A DNA stretch of 64,000 nucleotides from JAGNLM01 sp964439835 (GTDB lineage: Bacteria > Pseudomonadota > Gammaproteobacteria > JAABTG01). A program made the translations under genes and the position numbers. The DNA lies in the NCBI GenBank assembly GCA_964439835.1, contig CAYTPQ010000006.1, forward strand, positions 1 to 64,000, in the 5' to 3' direction. The notes beneath the pieces are model-generated. The model did not search any database. It had not been told where the DNA came from and saw nothing but the letters and a program-made list of their open reading frames with translations. Positions within the stretch are counted from its first letter, which is position 1; each line of letters starts with the position of its first letter. Of this stretch, positions 24,993 to 33,763 are shown piece after piece.

Positions 24993-26333
24993 ATGAGTCC
25001 GAGCGCTCGCAAAGAGGGCAGCCTGGAAGCACCGACCCGGCACCCGCTCGATTGGAAGAACCCGGCTTTCTATGACGAGCAGGCCCTCTACGCGGAGCTC
25101 GAGCGGGTCTTCGAGATCTGCCACGGCTGCCGACGCTGCGTCAGCCTCTGTCAGTCATTTCCTACCCTGTTCGACCTGGTCGATCAGTCCGAGACCATGG
25201 AGATGGACGGGGTGGCGAAGGCCGACTACTGGAAGGTGGTCGACCACTGCTACCTGTGCGACCTCTGCTTCATGACGAAGTGTCCCTACGTGCCGCCACA
25301 CGAGTGGAACCTTGACTTCCCGCACCTGATGCTGCGGGCGAAGGCGGTGAAGTACCGCAAGGGCGAGGTGAAGACGCGGGACCGCATCCTCACCAGCACC
25401 GACGCGGTCGGCCGGCTGTCGAGCATTCCGGTGGTCGTCAACGTCGTGAACGCGGTCAACAAGACGCACGCCACGCGGGCGCTGCTCGACAAGGTCTTGG
25501 GGGTCGACCCCGAGGCGCGCATCCCGGAGTACCACAGCGATACGCTGCGCCGGCGGCTGCGCGCGCGCAGGGACAGCGACGCGAAGGGCGAGCCGGCTGG
25601 ACGCACGAAGGGCCGGGTGGTGCTCTTCGCCACGTGTTACGGCAACTACAACGAGCCGGACGTCGGCTCGGACCTGGTGGCCGTGTTCGAGCACAACGGG
25701 ATCCCCGTGACCATCGCCAACCGTGAGCGCTGCTGTGGGATGCCGAAGCTCGAGCTGGGCGACCTCGAGGCGGTCGAGGCGGCCAAGAACGCGAACATCC
25801 CGGAGCTCCTGCGCCTCGTCGACGAGGGCTGGGACATCGTGGCGCCCGTCCCCTCCTGCGTACTGATGTTCAAACAGGAGCTACCCCTGATCTTCCCCGA
25901 CGACCCCGACGTGCAGAAGGTGCGGGCCGCGATCTTCGACCCCTTCGAATACCTGATGATCCGGCACAAGGAAGGGAAGCTGCGCACGGACTTCAAGAAC
26001 CCGTTGGGCAAGGTGGCCTATCAGGTCTCCTGTCACCTGCGAGTGCAGAACCTCGGGCTCAAGACCAAGGAGGCGCTGGACCTGGTGCCCGGCACCGAAG
26101 TCATCCCGATCGAGCGCTGCTCGGGCCACGACGGCACCTACGCGGTGAAGCGGGAGTTCTTCGAGTCGGCGATGAAAATCGGGCGGCCGGTGGTGAACAA
26201 GATCAAGCAGCTCGAGGCCGACCACTATGGTAGCGACTGCCCGATGGCGGGTCACCACCTGGAGAACGGTCTGCGCGACGGCCGCGCGCCGGAGCACCCG
26301 ATGACGCTGCTGCGCAAGGCGTACGGGATCTGA
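24993..26333 (+). CDS. CCG-domain Fe-S protein (GlpC/HdrB-like)
   Basis: A 446-residue protein of the heterodisulfide-reductase-related family. Two [4Fe-4S] ferredoxin motifs lie at C43-C46-C49-C53 and C86-C89-C92-C97. Two cysteine-rich (CCG) domains follow: the first has ERCCGMPKLE, while the second reads CHLRVQNLG...ERCSGHDG with Ser in place of the second Cys, as in one-cysteine-reduced variants. It likely passes electrons between soluble carriers; the linked rubrerythrin suggests peroxide reduction. Located 64 bases before the DUF3501 gene. Confidence 0.85.
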   Translation: MSPSARKEGSLEAPTRHPLDWKNPAFYDEQALYAELERVFEICHGCRRCVSLCQSFPTLFDLVDQSETMEMDGVAKADYWKVVDHCYLCDLCFMTKCPYVPPHEWNLDFPHLMLRAKAVKYRKGEVKTRDRILTSTDAVGRLSSIPVVVNVVNAVNKTHATRALLDKVLGVDPEARIPEYHSDTLRRRLRARRDSDAKGEPAGRTKGRVVLFATCYGNYNEPDVGSDLVAVFEHNGIPVTIANRERCCGMPKLELGDLEAVEAAKNANIPELLRLVDEGWDIVAPVPSCVLMFKQELPLIFPDDPDVQKVRAAIFDPFEYLMIRHKEGKLRTDFKNPLGKVAYQVSCHLRVQNLGLKTKEALDLVPGTEVIPIERCSGHDGTYAVKREFFESAMKIGRPVVNKIKQLEADHYGSDCPMAGHHLENGLRDGRAPEHPMTLLRKAYGI

Positions 26334-26397
26334 GGGCGGCTGAACCTGCCCGCCGGCCGGCGGTCGATCCGGGCAGGCATTCGCGAGGGAGACAGTT

Positions 26398-26982
26398 ATG
26401 AAGCCGCTGCGACGTGAGGACCTCTATAGCCTCGAGGAGTATGCCCGCGTGCGCCCCGAGTTCCGGGCGCGCGTGATGGCGCACAAGCGCGACCGGCAGC
26501 TGCAGGTCGGGCCGAACGCCACGCTCGCCTTCGAGGACGCCCTGACGATGCAATACCAGATCCAGGAAATGCTGCGCATCGAGCGGATCTTCGAGGCCGA
26601 GGGCATTCAGGACGAGCTCGACGCGTACAACCCCCTGATCCCTTCCGGCAGCAACTGGAAGGCGACCTTCCTGCTGGAGTTTCCGGACCCGGAGGAGCGC
26701 CGGGAGGCGCTGGCGCGGCTGCGGGGCGTGGAGGGTCAGGTCTACGTGCGGGTCGAGGGACACGACCCGGTGTTCGCCATCGCCGACGAGGACCTGGAGC
26801 GGGAGAACGAGCAAAAAACCTCGTCCGTTCACTTCCTGCGCTTCGAGCTGACACCCGCGATGGTGGCGTCGGTGCGGGCGGGGGGCAACGTGGGGGTCGG
26901 CATCGACCACCCTAGCTACACGCACTCGGTGCCCGCCGTGCCGGCGGCGATGCGCCGCTCGCTGGCCGCCGACCTGGAATAG
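26398..26982 (+). CDS. DUF3501 family protein
   Basis: A 194-residue protein of unknown function, opening MKPLRREDLYSLEEYARVRPEFR and containing TMQYQIQEMLRIERIFE and HPSYTHS, all typical of the family. It has no signal peptide or membrane segment. The family is almost always encoded beside a CCG Fe-S protein and a rubrerythrin, so I infer a role in the same oxidative-stress or electron-transfer unit. GAGGGAGA lies 6 bases ahead of the ATG. Confidence 0.85.
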   Translation: MKPLRREDLYSLEEYARVRPEFRARVMAHKRDRQLQVGPNATLAFEDALTMQYQIQEMLRIERIFEAEGIQDELDAYNPLIPSGSNWKATFLLEFPDPEERREALARLRGVEGQVYVRVEGHDPVFAIADEDLERENEQKTSSVHFLRFELTPAMVASVRAGGNVGVGIDHPSYTHSVPAVPAAMRRSLAADLE

Positions 26983-27065
26983 AGGGAGTGCCGGCTAGCC
27001 TGGCCCGCCCTCCGGCCTCTCGCGACGCTCCGCGCAGCCTCGCACGTCATCCCGGCGCAAACCGG

Positions 27066-27096
27066 ACCTCCAGTGGCACCCGCCACGCGGAGGTTT
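27066..27096. terminator. Hairpin between convergent DUF3501 and yjbQ
   Basis: ACCTCC/GGAGGT enclosing GTGGC/GCCAC (27073-27086), with TTT on the plus-strand side. It lies in a 150-base tail-to-tail gap and could serve as a weak terminator for the DUF3501 operon. No other feature is seen between 26983 and 27132. Confidence 0.35.
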
Positions 27097-27132
27097 GCTG
27101 GGCCCCGCGGTGACGGTGCGTGTGCACCCTCC

Positions 27133-27552
27133 CTACGCCCCGATGATCTTGACCAGCACCCGTTTGCGCCGGCGGCCGTCGAACTCGCCGTAGAAGATCT
27201 GCTCCCAGGGCCCGAAGTCGAGCTTGCCGGCGGTCACCGCCACCACGACCTCGCGTCCCATCACCTGGCGCTTCATGTGAGCGTCGGCGTTGTCCTCACC
27301 GGTGTCGTTGTGGCGGTACTGTCGGATCGGCTCGTGTGGCGCCAGGCGCTCCAGCCACTCGGTGTAGTCGTGGTGCAACCCGCGCTCGTCGTCGTTGATG
27401 AAGACCGAGGCGGTGATGTGCATCGCGTTCACCAGCACCAGTCCCTCCCGCACCCCGCTCTCGCGCAGGCACTCCTCGACCTGGGGCGTGATATTGATGA
27501 ACGCCACCCGGGTGGGGGCGTTGAACCAGAGCTCCTTGCGATAGCTCTTCAT
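27133..27552 (-). CDS. yjbQ: YjbQ/UPF0047 family protein
   Basis: A 139-residue single-domain protein of the YjbQ family; members can show secondary thiamine-phosphate synthase activity, but the true role is unsettled. Conserved features are NITPQVEECLRESGV, GLVLVNAMHITASVFINDDERGL (His and Asp), the HNDTGEDNADAHMKRQVMG block and a C-terminal FGPWEQIFYGEFDGRR. It is monocistronic or the second gene after the FmdB-like gene 68 bases upstream. Confidence 0.9.
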   Translation of the reverse strand: MKSYRKELWFNAPTRVAFINITPQVEECLRESGVREGLVLVNAMHITASVFINDDERGLHHDYTEWLERLAPHEPIRQYRHNDTGEDNADAHMKRQVMGREVVVAVTAGKLDFGPWEQIFYGEFDGRRRKRVLVKIIGA

Positions 27553-27620
27553 CAGCTCTCCTCGCTCACGTCGGCGGTGGCCGTCTGTGGGTCGGACGCT
27601 GCCTCAGACAGCGGGCGTGG

Positions 27621-28124
27621 TCAGAGGTCGTAGAGGGTCGGGTCGACGCGGGGCGGCAGGTACTGGCGGGCCAGGCTCGCCAGCTTGCCCTTGGCCTTCG
27701 GCCCGAACGGGTCCTCGGCCTCCAGCGCGTCGCCGAGCTCGGCCTCGACCTGGTCGGGGTCCTCGCCGGCCTCCATGCGGCGCAGGGCCTCTTCCATGCC
27801 CGCGCCCATCTTCATCCCGGCGGCGTCGAAAAGTCGACGCATCATGCGGCCCATGGCCTTCGGGTCGTCCTCGTCGACCCCCTCCAGCTCGGCGGCCATC
27901 CCCTCCATGGCCTTCTCCAGGCGCTCGTCGTCCAGGTCCGGGAAGTCCTCGTCGCCGCCCTCCCCCTCCTTGCGCCCTTTGGAGATGGCGAACACCGACA
28001 TTCGCCGCTGAAGCTCGGCCCGCCCGCAGCGGGGGCAGGCCGGCCGCTTCTCGGTGTCGATCCGGCGGGAGAAGAAGTTGAAGACCGTGTGACAGTCGAC
28101 GCAGTAGAACTCGTAGATGGGCAT
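27621..28124 (-). CDS. FmdB-like zinc ribbon regulatory protein
   Basis: A 167-residue protein with an N-terminal FmdB/CxxC zinc ribbon (MPIYEFYCVDCHTVF ... CPRCG, two CXXC pairs at about 8-11 and 30-33) and an acidic, Met-rich helical tail (about 60-140). FmdB-like ribbons are named from a putative formamidase regulator, but most have no tested role. GGAGGA precedes the ATG at 28124. Longer frames upstream lack similarity. Confidence 0.8.
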   Translation of the reverse strand: MPIYEFYCVDCHTVFNFFSRRIDTEKRPACPRCGRAELQRRMSVFAISKGRKEGEGGDEDFPDLDDERLEKAMEGMAAELEGVDEDDPKAMGRMMRRLFDAAGMKMGAGMEEALRRMEAGEDPDQVEAELGDALEAEDPFGPKAKGKLASLARQYLPPRVDPTLYDL

Positions 28125-28299
28125 GCGAGGTCCTCCGAGGCGCCCATTATCCGGCCGGTGGAAGCCCCGCGTAAGGCCCTGCCGGTGGTCGCGGCAGCAC
28201 CCCGCCCAGGGGTGGCCACGACGACGGCCTCGCCTCATCCTGGCGCTTGGTGAGTGCACAATCCGACATGAAGTGAAACATGAGGACTTCGTGACAACC

Positions 28300-28387
28300 T
28301 GGCGGAGAGGGAGGGATTCGAACCCCCGGACCCTCGCGGGTCAACGGTTTTCAAGACCGCCGCTTTCGACCGCTCAGCCACCTCTCC
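28300..28387 (-). tRNA. tRNA-Ser (UGA anticodon)
   Basis: A complete cloverleaf read on the minus strand: acceptor GGAGAGG pairs with CCTCTCC, then discriminator G and encoded CCA. The anticodon loop is CTTGAAA with TGA as anticodon, the T loop is GGTTCGAATCC, and a long variable arm is present (GACCCGCGAGGGTC), as expected for serine tRNAs. A candidate -10 TATCCT (plus 28398-28403) lies 10 bases before the 5' end. Confidence 0.97.
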
Positions 28388-28444
28388 TGCGCGGCAAAGG
28401 ATAGCGGAAAACGCCACTCGTGACGCGAAGCGGACCGGCGGGGG

Positions 28445-28472
28445 TTGACGGCTCCGGGAAGGCGGCTAATAT
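28445..28472 (+). promoter_or_regulatory. Promoter of the BI-1/YccA gene
   Basis: TTGACG (28445-28450), 16 bases, TAATAT (28467-28472): a good sigma-70 match 72 bases ahead of the ATG at 28545. Confidence 0.55.
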
Positions 28473-28544
28473 CGGGGAACCTTTCGGCGTACGTCGAAGT
28501 CTCATGGGCTGTCGATCAGGTTTATTCACCCCTTGGAGGAACGC

Positions 28545-29216
28545 ATGAACCAGACATTCCCGGCCTACTCCCGACCGATGGAATCGGTCCTCGAGACCAA
28601 CAAGGTCTTGCGGAACACGTACATGCTGCTCGCCATGACGCTGCTTTTCAGCGCCCTGACGGCGGGCGTGGCGATGGTCACCAATATGCCGCACCCGGGG
28701 CTGCTGATCACGCTCGGTGGCTACTTCCTGCTCCTGTTCCTGACCAGCAAATTCCAGAATAGCGCGCTCGGCCTGCTGTTCGTGTTCGCGCTGACCGGGT
28801 TCATGGGCCTGACCCTCGGGCCCATCCTCAACCACTACCTGACCGCCATTCCGAACGGCTCGCAGGTGGTCATGACAGCCCTGGGCGGGACGGGCGTCAT
28901 CTTCATGGCGCTGTCCGCCTATGCCGTGTCGAGCCGGAAGGACTTCAGCTTCCTGGGTGGCTTCGTAATGGTGGGCGTGCTCGTGGCCTTCCTCGCGGGG
29001 CTCGGGGCGCTCTTCTTTGAGTTGCCCGGCCTTTCTCTCGCGGTATCGGCCATGTTCATCCTGCTGATGTCGGCGCTCATCCTCTGGCAGACCAGCGCCA
29101 TCATCCACGGCGGCGAGACGAACTACATCTCGGCGACGGTGAGCCTGTACGTTGCGATCTTCAATCTGTTTACTAGCCTCCTGCAGATCCTGGGAGTGAT
29201 GGGCAGCGACGAATAA
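28545..29216 (+). CDS. yccA: Bax inhibitor-1/YccA family membrane protein
   Basis: A 223-residue protein with about seven hydrophobic helices starting at residue 25. In E. coli YccA binds and inhibits FtsH when the translocon is jammed; the wider BI-1 (TMBIM) family includes pH-gated calcium leak channels. The acidic residues near the C terminus are present but the sequence is otherwise typical. TTGGAGGAACGC gives a clear Shine-Dalgarno, and a strong terminator follows 28 bases after the stop, so the gene is monocistronic. Confidence 0.92.
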   Translation: MNQTFPAYSRPMESVLETNKVLRNTYMLLAMTLLFSALTAGVAMVTNMPHPGLLITLGGYFLLLFLTSKFQNSALGLLFVFALTGFMGLTLGPILNHYLTAIPNGSQVVMTALGGTGVIFMALSAYAVSSRKDFSFLGGFVMVGVLVAFLAGLGALFFELPGLSLAVSAMFILLMSALILWQTSAIIHGGETNYISATVSLYVAIFNLFTSLLQILGVMGSDE

Positions 29217-29244
29217 TCGGCGGCACGCCCGCCGCTTGCAGTGC

Positions 29245-29279
29245 CCGAAGCCCCGGCCCCGCCGGGGCTTCGGCGTTTT
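29245..29279 (+). terminator. Rho-independent terminator after yccA
   Basis: A perfect 12-bp stem CCGAAGCCCCGG/CCGGGGCTTCGG with loop CCCCG, followed by CGTTTTG. It ends the yccA transcript before the pntAB promoter region. Confidence 0.8.
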
Positions 29280-29349
29280 GAACCCCGCTACTGAACTCCC
29301 CCGCCGCGGGCCGCCTGCCAGGCCGGGCCTGTGCGCACCAGCTCTCGGC

Positions 29350-29355
29350 TATAAT
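29350..29355 (+). promoter_or_regulatory. Consensus -10 element upstream of pntA
   Basis: A perfect TATAAT, rare in this GC-rich background, 64 bases before the pntA GTG. No recognisable -35 hexamer sits at 16-18 bases, so the promoter may depend on an activator. Confidence 0.45.
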
Positions 29356-29418
29356 CCGGCGGCCTTGCCCCCCGGGCTCCAGGCCCGTGACGCGCACCCC
29401 CACCGAGGAGGCTGACCC

Positions 29419-30981
29419 GTGAGAATCGGTGTTCCCAGAGAGGTCCACGAGAACGAGGCGCGCGTCGCTGCGACGCCCGAGTCCGTCCGGGAGCTGATCA
29501 AGCTCGGCTACTCGGTCTCCGTGGAGGCCGGCGCAGGGGCGCGTGCGCACTTTCCGGACGAGGGCTACCGGGAGGCAGGCGCCGAGGTCGTGGCCGACAC
29601 CCGGGCCCTCTGGACCCACGCCGATCTGGTGCTGAAGGTCCGCGCCCCTGAGCCCCACCCCACCCTGGGGGTCCACGAGGCAGAGCTCCTGAACGAGGGG
29701 GCCACGCTCGTCAGCTTCCTCTGGCCCGCCCAGAATCCGGAACTGATGCAGCGCCTCGCGGCCCGCAAGGCCACGGTGCTGGCCATGGACAGCGTGCCGC
29801 GGATCTCCAGGGCCCAGAAGATGGACGCGCTGTCCTCGATGGCCAACATCGCCGGCTACCGCGCGATCATCGAGGCCGCGGAGCACTTCGGGCGCTTCTT
29901 CACCGGCCAGATCACGGCAGCGGGCAAGGTCCCGCCGGCCAAGGTCCTGATCATCGGCGCCGGCGTCGCCGGCCTCGCCGCCATCGGCACGGCCCACGGG
30001 CTGGGCGCCATCGTGCGGGCCTTCGACACCCGCCCCGAGGTCAAGGACCAGGTCAAGAGCATGGGGGGCGAGTTCCTCACCGTGGAGCTGGAGGAGGAAG
30101 GGAGCGGCGCCGGCGGCTACGCCAAGGTCATGAGCGAGGCCTTCATCCAGGCGGAGATGGCGCTCTTCGCCGCCCAGGCCCGCGAGGTCGACATCATCGT
30201 CACCACCGCCCTGATCCCCGGCAAGCCCGCGCCCCGGCTCATTACCGAGGAGATGGTGCGGTCGATGGCCGACGGCAGCGTGATCGTCGACCTGGCCGCC
30301 GAGCAGGGCGGCAACTGCGCGCTGACCGAGGCCGGCAAGGTGGTGGTCCGGCACGGCGTCACCCTCATCGGCTACACCGATCTGCCGAGCCGGCTGCCGA
30401 CCCAGGCCAGCCGGCTCTATGCCACCAACCTGCGGCACCTCCTCACCGATCTGACGCCGGGCAAGGACGGGCGGCCGGTGGTGAACATGGACGACGAGGT
30501 GATCCGGGGGGCGACGGTGATCCGCGAAGGCACCGTCACCTGGCCGCCGCCTCCCCCGACCATCTCGAAGGCGCCCGCCAAGCCGGCCGCGGCCGCCAAG
30601 CCCGCCCCGGCGGTGAAGGAGGAGGCGCCGGCGCGCGCGGGCTGGGGCTCGGCCCTGGCCCTGCTCCTGGGGGCGCTGGCCTTCTTCGCCGTCGGCGCCG
30701 TGGCGCCGCGCGAGTTCCTGAACCACCTGACGGTCTTTGTGCTGGCGATCTTCATCGGCTACAAGGTCATCTGGAGCGTGACCCCGGCGCTGCACACGCC
30801 GCTCATGAGCGTCACCAACGCCATCAGCGGGATCATCGTGCTCGGCGCCCTGCTCCAGATCTCCGGGCCGCTCGACAGCATGGTCACCGTGTTGGCCATC
30901 GTCGCGGTCCTGATCTCGACCATCAACGTCGCGGGCGGCTTTCTCGTCACCCAGCGCATGCTGCAGATGTTCCGCAAGTAA
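29419..30981 (+). CDS. pntA: NAD(P) transhydrogenase subunit alpha
   Basis: Alpha subunit of the proton-translocating transhydrogenase, which uses the proton gradient to reduce NADP+ with NADH. The 520 residues include the NAD-binding domain I (MRIGVPREVHENEARVAATPESV at the start, GAGVAGLAAIGTAHGLGA nucleotide fold near 178) and a Pro/Ala-rich linker (about 375-405). Four C-terminal membrane helices follow, so PntAA and PntAB are fused as in E. coli. GTG start behind GAGGAGG. pntB follows after 12 bases. Confidence 0.95.
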   Translation: MRIGVPREVHENEARVAATPESVRELIKLGYSVSVEAGAGARAHFPDEGYREAGAEVVADTRALWTHADLVLKVRAPEPHPTLGVHEAELLNEGATLVSFLWPAQNPELMQRLAARKATVLAMDSVPRISRAQKMDALSSMANIAGYRAIIEAAEHFGRFFTGQITAAGKVPPAKVLIIGAGVAGLAAIGTAHGLGAIVRAFDTRPEVKDQVKSMGGEFLTVELEEEGSGAGGYAKVMSEAFIQAEMALFAAQAREVDIIVTTALIPGKPAPRLITEEMVRSMADGSVIVDLAAEQGGNCALTEAGKVVVRHGVTLIGYTDLPSRLPTQASRLYATNLRHLLTDLTPGKDGRPVVNMDDEVIRGATVIREGTVTWPPPPPTISKAPAKPAAAAKPAPAVKEEAPARAGWGSALALLLGALAFFAVGAVAPREFLNHLTVFVLAIFIGYKVIWSVTPALHTPLMSVTNAISGIIVLGALLQISGPLDSMVTVLAIVAVLISTINVAGGFLVTQRMLQMFRK

Positions 30982-30993
30982 CGGGAGCCCGCC

Positions 30994-32382
30994 ATGTCTC
31001 AGGGACTGATCAGCACCGCGTACCTGGTCGCCGCCGTCCTCTTCATCTTGAGCCTCGGCGGCCTCTCGCACCCGGAGTCGGCGCGCCGGGGCAACGTCTA
31101 CGGCATGGTCGGCATGGCCATCGCCATCGCCGCCACCCTGGCCCTGCCTAACGTGACCGCCTACGGTGTCATCGCCGTGGCGATGGGCGTGGGCGCCGTG
31201 ATCGGCATCGTGGTCGCCCGCCGGGTGGTGATGACCGCCATGCCGCAGCTGGTCGCGATGCTGCACAGCTTCGTCGGTCTCGCCGCGGTGCTGGTCGGCT
31301 TCGCCAGCTACCTCGACCCCGCCGTGCAGCACCACGGCGTCGAGCGGACCATCCACGAGGTCGAGATCTACCTGGGCGTGCTGATTGGAGCGGTGACCTT
31401 CACCGGCTCGGTGGTCGCCTTCGGCAAGCTGCAGGGGATCGTCACCAGCAAGCCGGTGCTGCTGCCGGCGCGGCACTGGCTCAACCTGGGGCTGTTGCTG
31501 GTGAGTCTCTGGCTCGGTTGGGAGTTCCTCCAGGCCGACCCGAGGGGCGGCCTGGCGCCGCTCGCGCTGATGACCCTGCTCGCCTTCCTGTTCGGCATTC
31601 ACATGGTGGTGGCCATCGGCGGCGCCGACATGCCGGTCGTCATCTCGATGCTGAACAGCTACTCGGGCTGGGCCGCGGCGGCCACGGGCTTCATGCTCGC
31701 CAACGACCTGCTGATCGTCACCGGTGCCCTGGTTGGCTCCAGCGGCGCCATCCTCTCCTACATCATGTGCCGGGCGATGAACCGAAAGTTCATCGCGGTC
31801 ATCGCCGGCGGCTTCGGCACCAGCGGCGGCACCGGCGCCGCCGGAGTTGCCGAGGGGCGCGAGGTCAGCCCGATCTCGGCCGAGGAGACCGCCCATCTCC
31901 TGAAGGACTCCGACCAGGTCGTGATCGTGCCCGGCTACGGCATGGCTGTCGCCCAGGCCCAGTACCCGATCGCAGCCATCACCGAGAAGCTCCGGGCCCG
32001 CGGCGTCAAGGTGCGCTTCGCCATCCACCCCGTCGCCGGCAGGATGCCCGGCCACATGAACGTGCTCCTGGCCGAGGCCAAGGTGCCCTACGACATCGTG
32101 CTGGAGATGGACGAGATCAACCCTGATTTCCCCGAGACCGACGCGGTCCTGGTGATCGGCGCCAACGACATCGTCAACCCCAGCGCCCAGACCGACCCCG
32201 ACAGCCCGATCGCCGGCATGCCGGTGCTCGAGGTCTGGAAGGCCCGGACCGTCGTGGTCATGAAGCGCAGCATGGCCACCGGCTACGCCGGCGTGGAGAA
32301 CCCGCTGTTCTTCGAGGACAACACCCGGATGTTGTTCGGCGACGCCAAGAAGAGCGTCGACGCCATCCTGGCGGCGTTGTAG
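30994..32382 (+). CDS. pntB: NAD(P) transhydrogenase subunit beta
   Basis: Beta subunit with nine predicted N-terminal membrane helices (to about residue 265) forming most of the proton channel, and the C-terminal NADP(H)-binding domain III (VVIVPGYGMAVAQAQYPIAAI, VLVIGANDIVNPSAQTDPDSPIAGMPVLEV). Length 462 matches E. coli PntB. It ends 108 bases before the convergent serS, with a large inverted repeat between. Confidence 0.97.
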   Translation: MSQGLISTAYLVAAVLFILSLGGLSHPESARRGNVYGMVGMAIAIAATLALPNVTAYGVIAVAMGVGAVIGIVVARRVVMTAMPQLVAMLHSFVGLAAVLVGFASYLDPAVQHHGVERTIHEVEIYLGVLIGAVTFTGSVVAFGKLQGIVTSKPVLLPARHWLNLGLLLVSLWLGWEFLQADPRGGLAPLALMTLLAFLFGIHMVVAIGGADMPVVISMLNSYSGWAAAATGFMLANDLLIVTGALVGSSGAILSYIMCRAMNRKFIAVIAGGFGTSGGTGAAGVAEGREVSPISAEETAHLLKDSDQVVIVPGYGMAVAQAQYPIAAITEKLRARGVKVRFAIHPVAGRMPGHMNVLLAEAKVPYDIVLEMDEINPDFPETDAVLVIGANDIVNPSAQTDPDSPIAGMPVLEVWKARTVVVMKRSMATGYAGVENPLFFEDNTRMLFGDAKKSVDAILAAL

Positions 32383-32403
32383 AGAGGATACGAGTCCGCA
32401 TCT

Positions 32404-32468
32404 ACCACTAAGGACACTAAGAACACGAAGCACTACGGGATCTTTGTGTCCTTCGTGTCCTTAGTGGT
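32404..32468. repeat. Large imperfect inverted repeat between pntB and serS
   Basis: Two 27-base arms (32404-32430 and 32442-32468), 24 of 27 positions complementary, around an 11-base loop. The arms begin ACCACTAAGGACAC and consist of the iterated GGACAC/GAAG words. The type is widespread as a dispersed extragenic repeat in proteobacterial and environmental genomes. The AT content is clearly higher than in neighbouring genes. Here it may also act as a bidirectional terminator. Confidence 0.7.
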
Positions 32469-32491
32469 TCATCTAGCCTCGTCATTGGCGC

Positions 32492-33763
32492 TCAGCCAAT
32501 GTGGGTAGCACCGCCCACGTACGCCCGCAGCACCTCCGGCACCGCGATGCGCCCGTCCGGCTCCTGGTAGTTCTCCATCACCGCCACCAGCGTCCGCCCC
32601 ACCGCCAGCCCTGACCCGTTCAGGGTGTGCAGTAGCTCGGGCCTGCCGGTCTCCGGGTTGCGCCAGCGGGCCTTCATGCGCCGGGCCTGGAAGTCCTCGA
32701 AGTTGCTGCAGGACGAGATCTCCCGGTAGCGCTGCTGGCCCGGCAGCCAGACCTCGATGTCATAGGTCTTCGCCGAGGAGAAACCCATGTCCCCCGTGCA
32801 CAGGGTGACCACCCGGTACGGCAGCCCCAACGCCTGCAGCACTGCCTCGGCGTGGCCCGTCAGCTCCTCCAGCGCCCTGTAGGACTCCGTCGGCGGCACC
32901 ATCTGCACCAGCTCCACCTTCTCGAACTGGTGCTGGCGGATCATCCCCCGGGTGTCCTTGCCGTAGGACCCGGCCTCGCTGCGGAAGCAGGGCGTGTGGC
33001 AGACGAAGCGCTTCGGCATCTCCTGCGCCTCGTAGATCACGTCCCGGGCGATGTTGGTCACCGGGACCTCGGCGGTCGGGATCAGGTAGAAGTCCTGCAA
33101 GGGGATGTGGAACAGGTCCTCCTTGAACTTCGGCAGCTGCCCGGTCCCGGTCAGGCTCGCCGCGTTCACCAGGTAGGGGACGTAGACCTCCCGGTACCCG
33201 TGGCGGGTGGTGTGCAGGTCCAGCATGAACTGGGTCAGCGCCCGGTGCAGGCGCGCCAGCGGGCCCGCGATCACCGCGAACCGGCTGCCGGAGATCTTGG
33301 TCGCGGTCTCGAAGTCCAGGAGCCCGAGCGCGGCCCCCAGATCGGCATGGTCCTTTGGCCCGAAGCCGAAGTCCCGCGGCTCACCCCAGCGGCGCACTTC
33401 CAGGTTGTCCGCCTCGCCGCCCCCCGAAGGCACGCTCGCGTGGGGGATGTTCGGGACCGTGAGCAGGACCGCCTCGAGCTCGGCCTGGAGGGTCTCGAGG
33501 CGGGCCTCGGCCGCCTTCAGGTCCTCGCCCAGACGCCCGACCTCGGCCAGCAGGGGCGCCGGGTCCTGACCGCCGGCCTTGGCCTTGCCGATGGCCTTCG
33601 AGCGGGCGTTGCGCTCGGCCTGCAGTTCCTGGGTGCGGACCTGGACCGCCTTGCGCTCGCCCTCTAGGGCCGCGATGCGGTCGGTGTCCAGCGCGTAGCC
33701 GCGGCGCGCGAGGCGCTCGGCCGTCTCCTGCAGCTCGTTGCGGAACAGTCTCGGGTCTAGCAT
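32492..33763 (-). CDS. serS: Seryl-tRNA synthetase
   Basis: Class II aminoacyl-tRNA synthetase, 423 residues. The N-terminal long coiled-coil arm (about 28-100) contacts the variable arm of tRNA-Ser, whose gene also occurs in this window. Motif 2 is CFRSEAGSYGKDTRGMIRQHQFEKVE and motif 3 NGSGLAVGRTLVAVMENYQ. The ATG at 33763 overlaps the DUF190 stop (ATGA), which fixes the start. It is the last gene of the ftsK-to-serS block. Confidence 0.97.
   Translation of the reverse strand: MLDPRLFRNELQETAERLARRGYALDTDRIAALEGERKAVQVRTQELQAERNARSKAIGKAKAGGQDPAPLLAEVGRLGEDLKAAEARLETLQAELEAVLLTVPNIPHASVPSGGGEADNLEVRRWGEPRDFGFGPKDHADLGAALGLLDFETATKISGSRFAVIAGPLARLHRALTQFMLDLHTTRHGYREVYVPYLVNAASLTGTGQLPKFKEDLFHIPLQDFYLIPTAEVPVTNIARDVIYEAQEMPKRFVCHTPCFRSEAGSYGKDTRGMIRQHQFEKVELVQMVPPTESYRALEELTGHAEAVLQALGLPYRVVTLCTGDMGFSSAKTYDIEVWLPGQQRYREISSCSNFEDFQARRMKARWRNPETGRPELLHTLNGSGLAVGRTLVAVMENYQEPDGRIAVPEVLRAYVGGATHIG

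Noticed and set aside
29173..32433. A very long open frame on the minus strand opposite pntA-pntB.
   Set aside because: It mirrors the transhydrogenase codons, is rich in His/Asp/Gly/Arg repeats without domains, and exists because GC-rich coding strands leave the opposite frame without stops.
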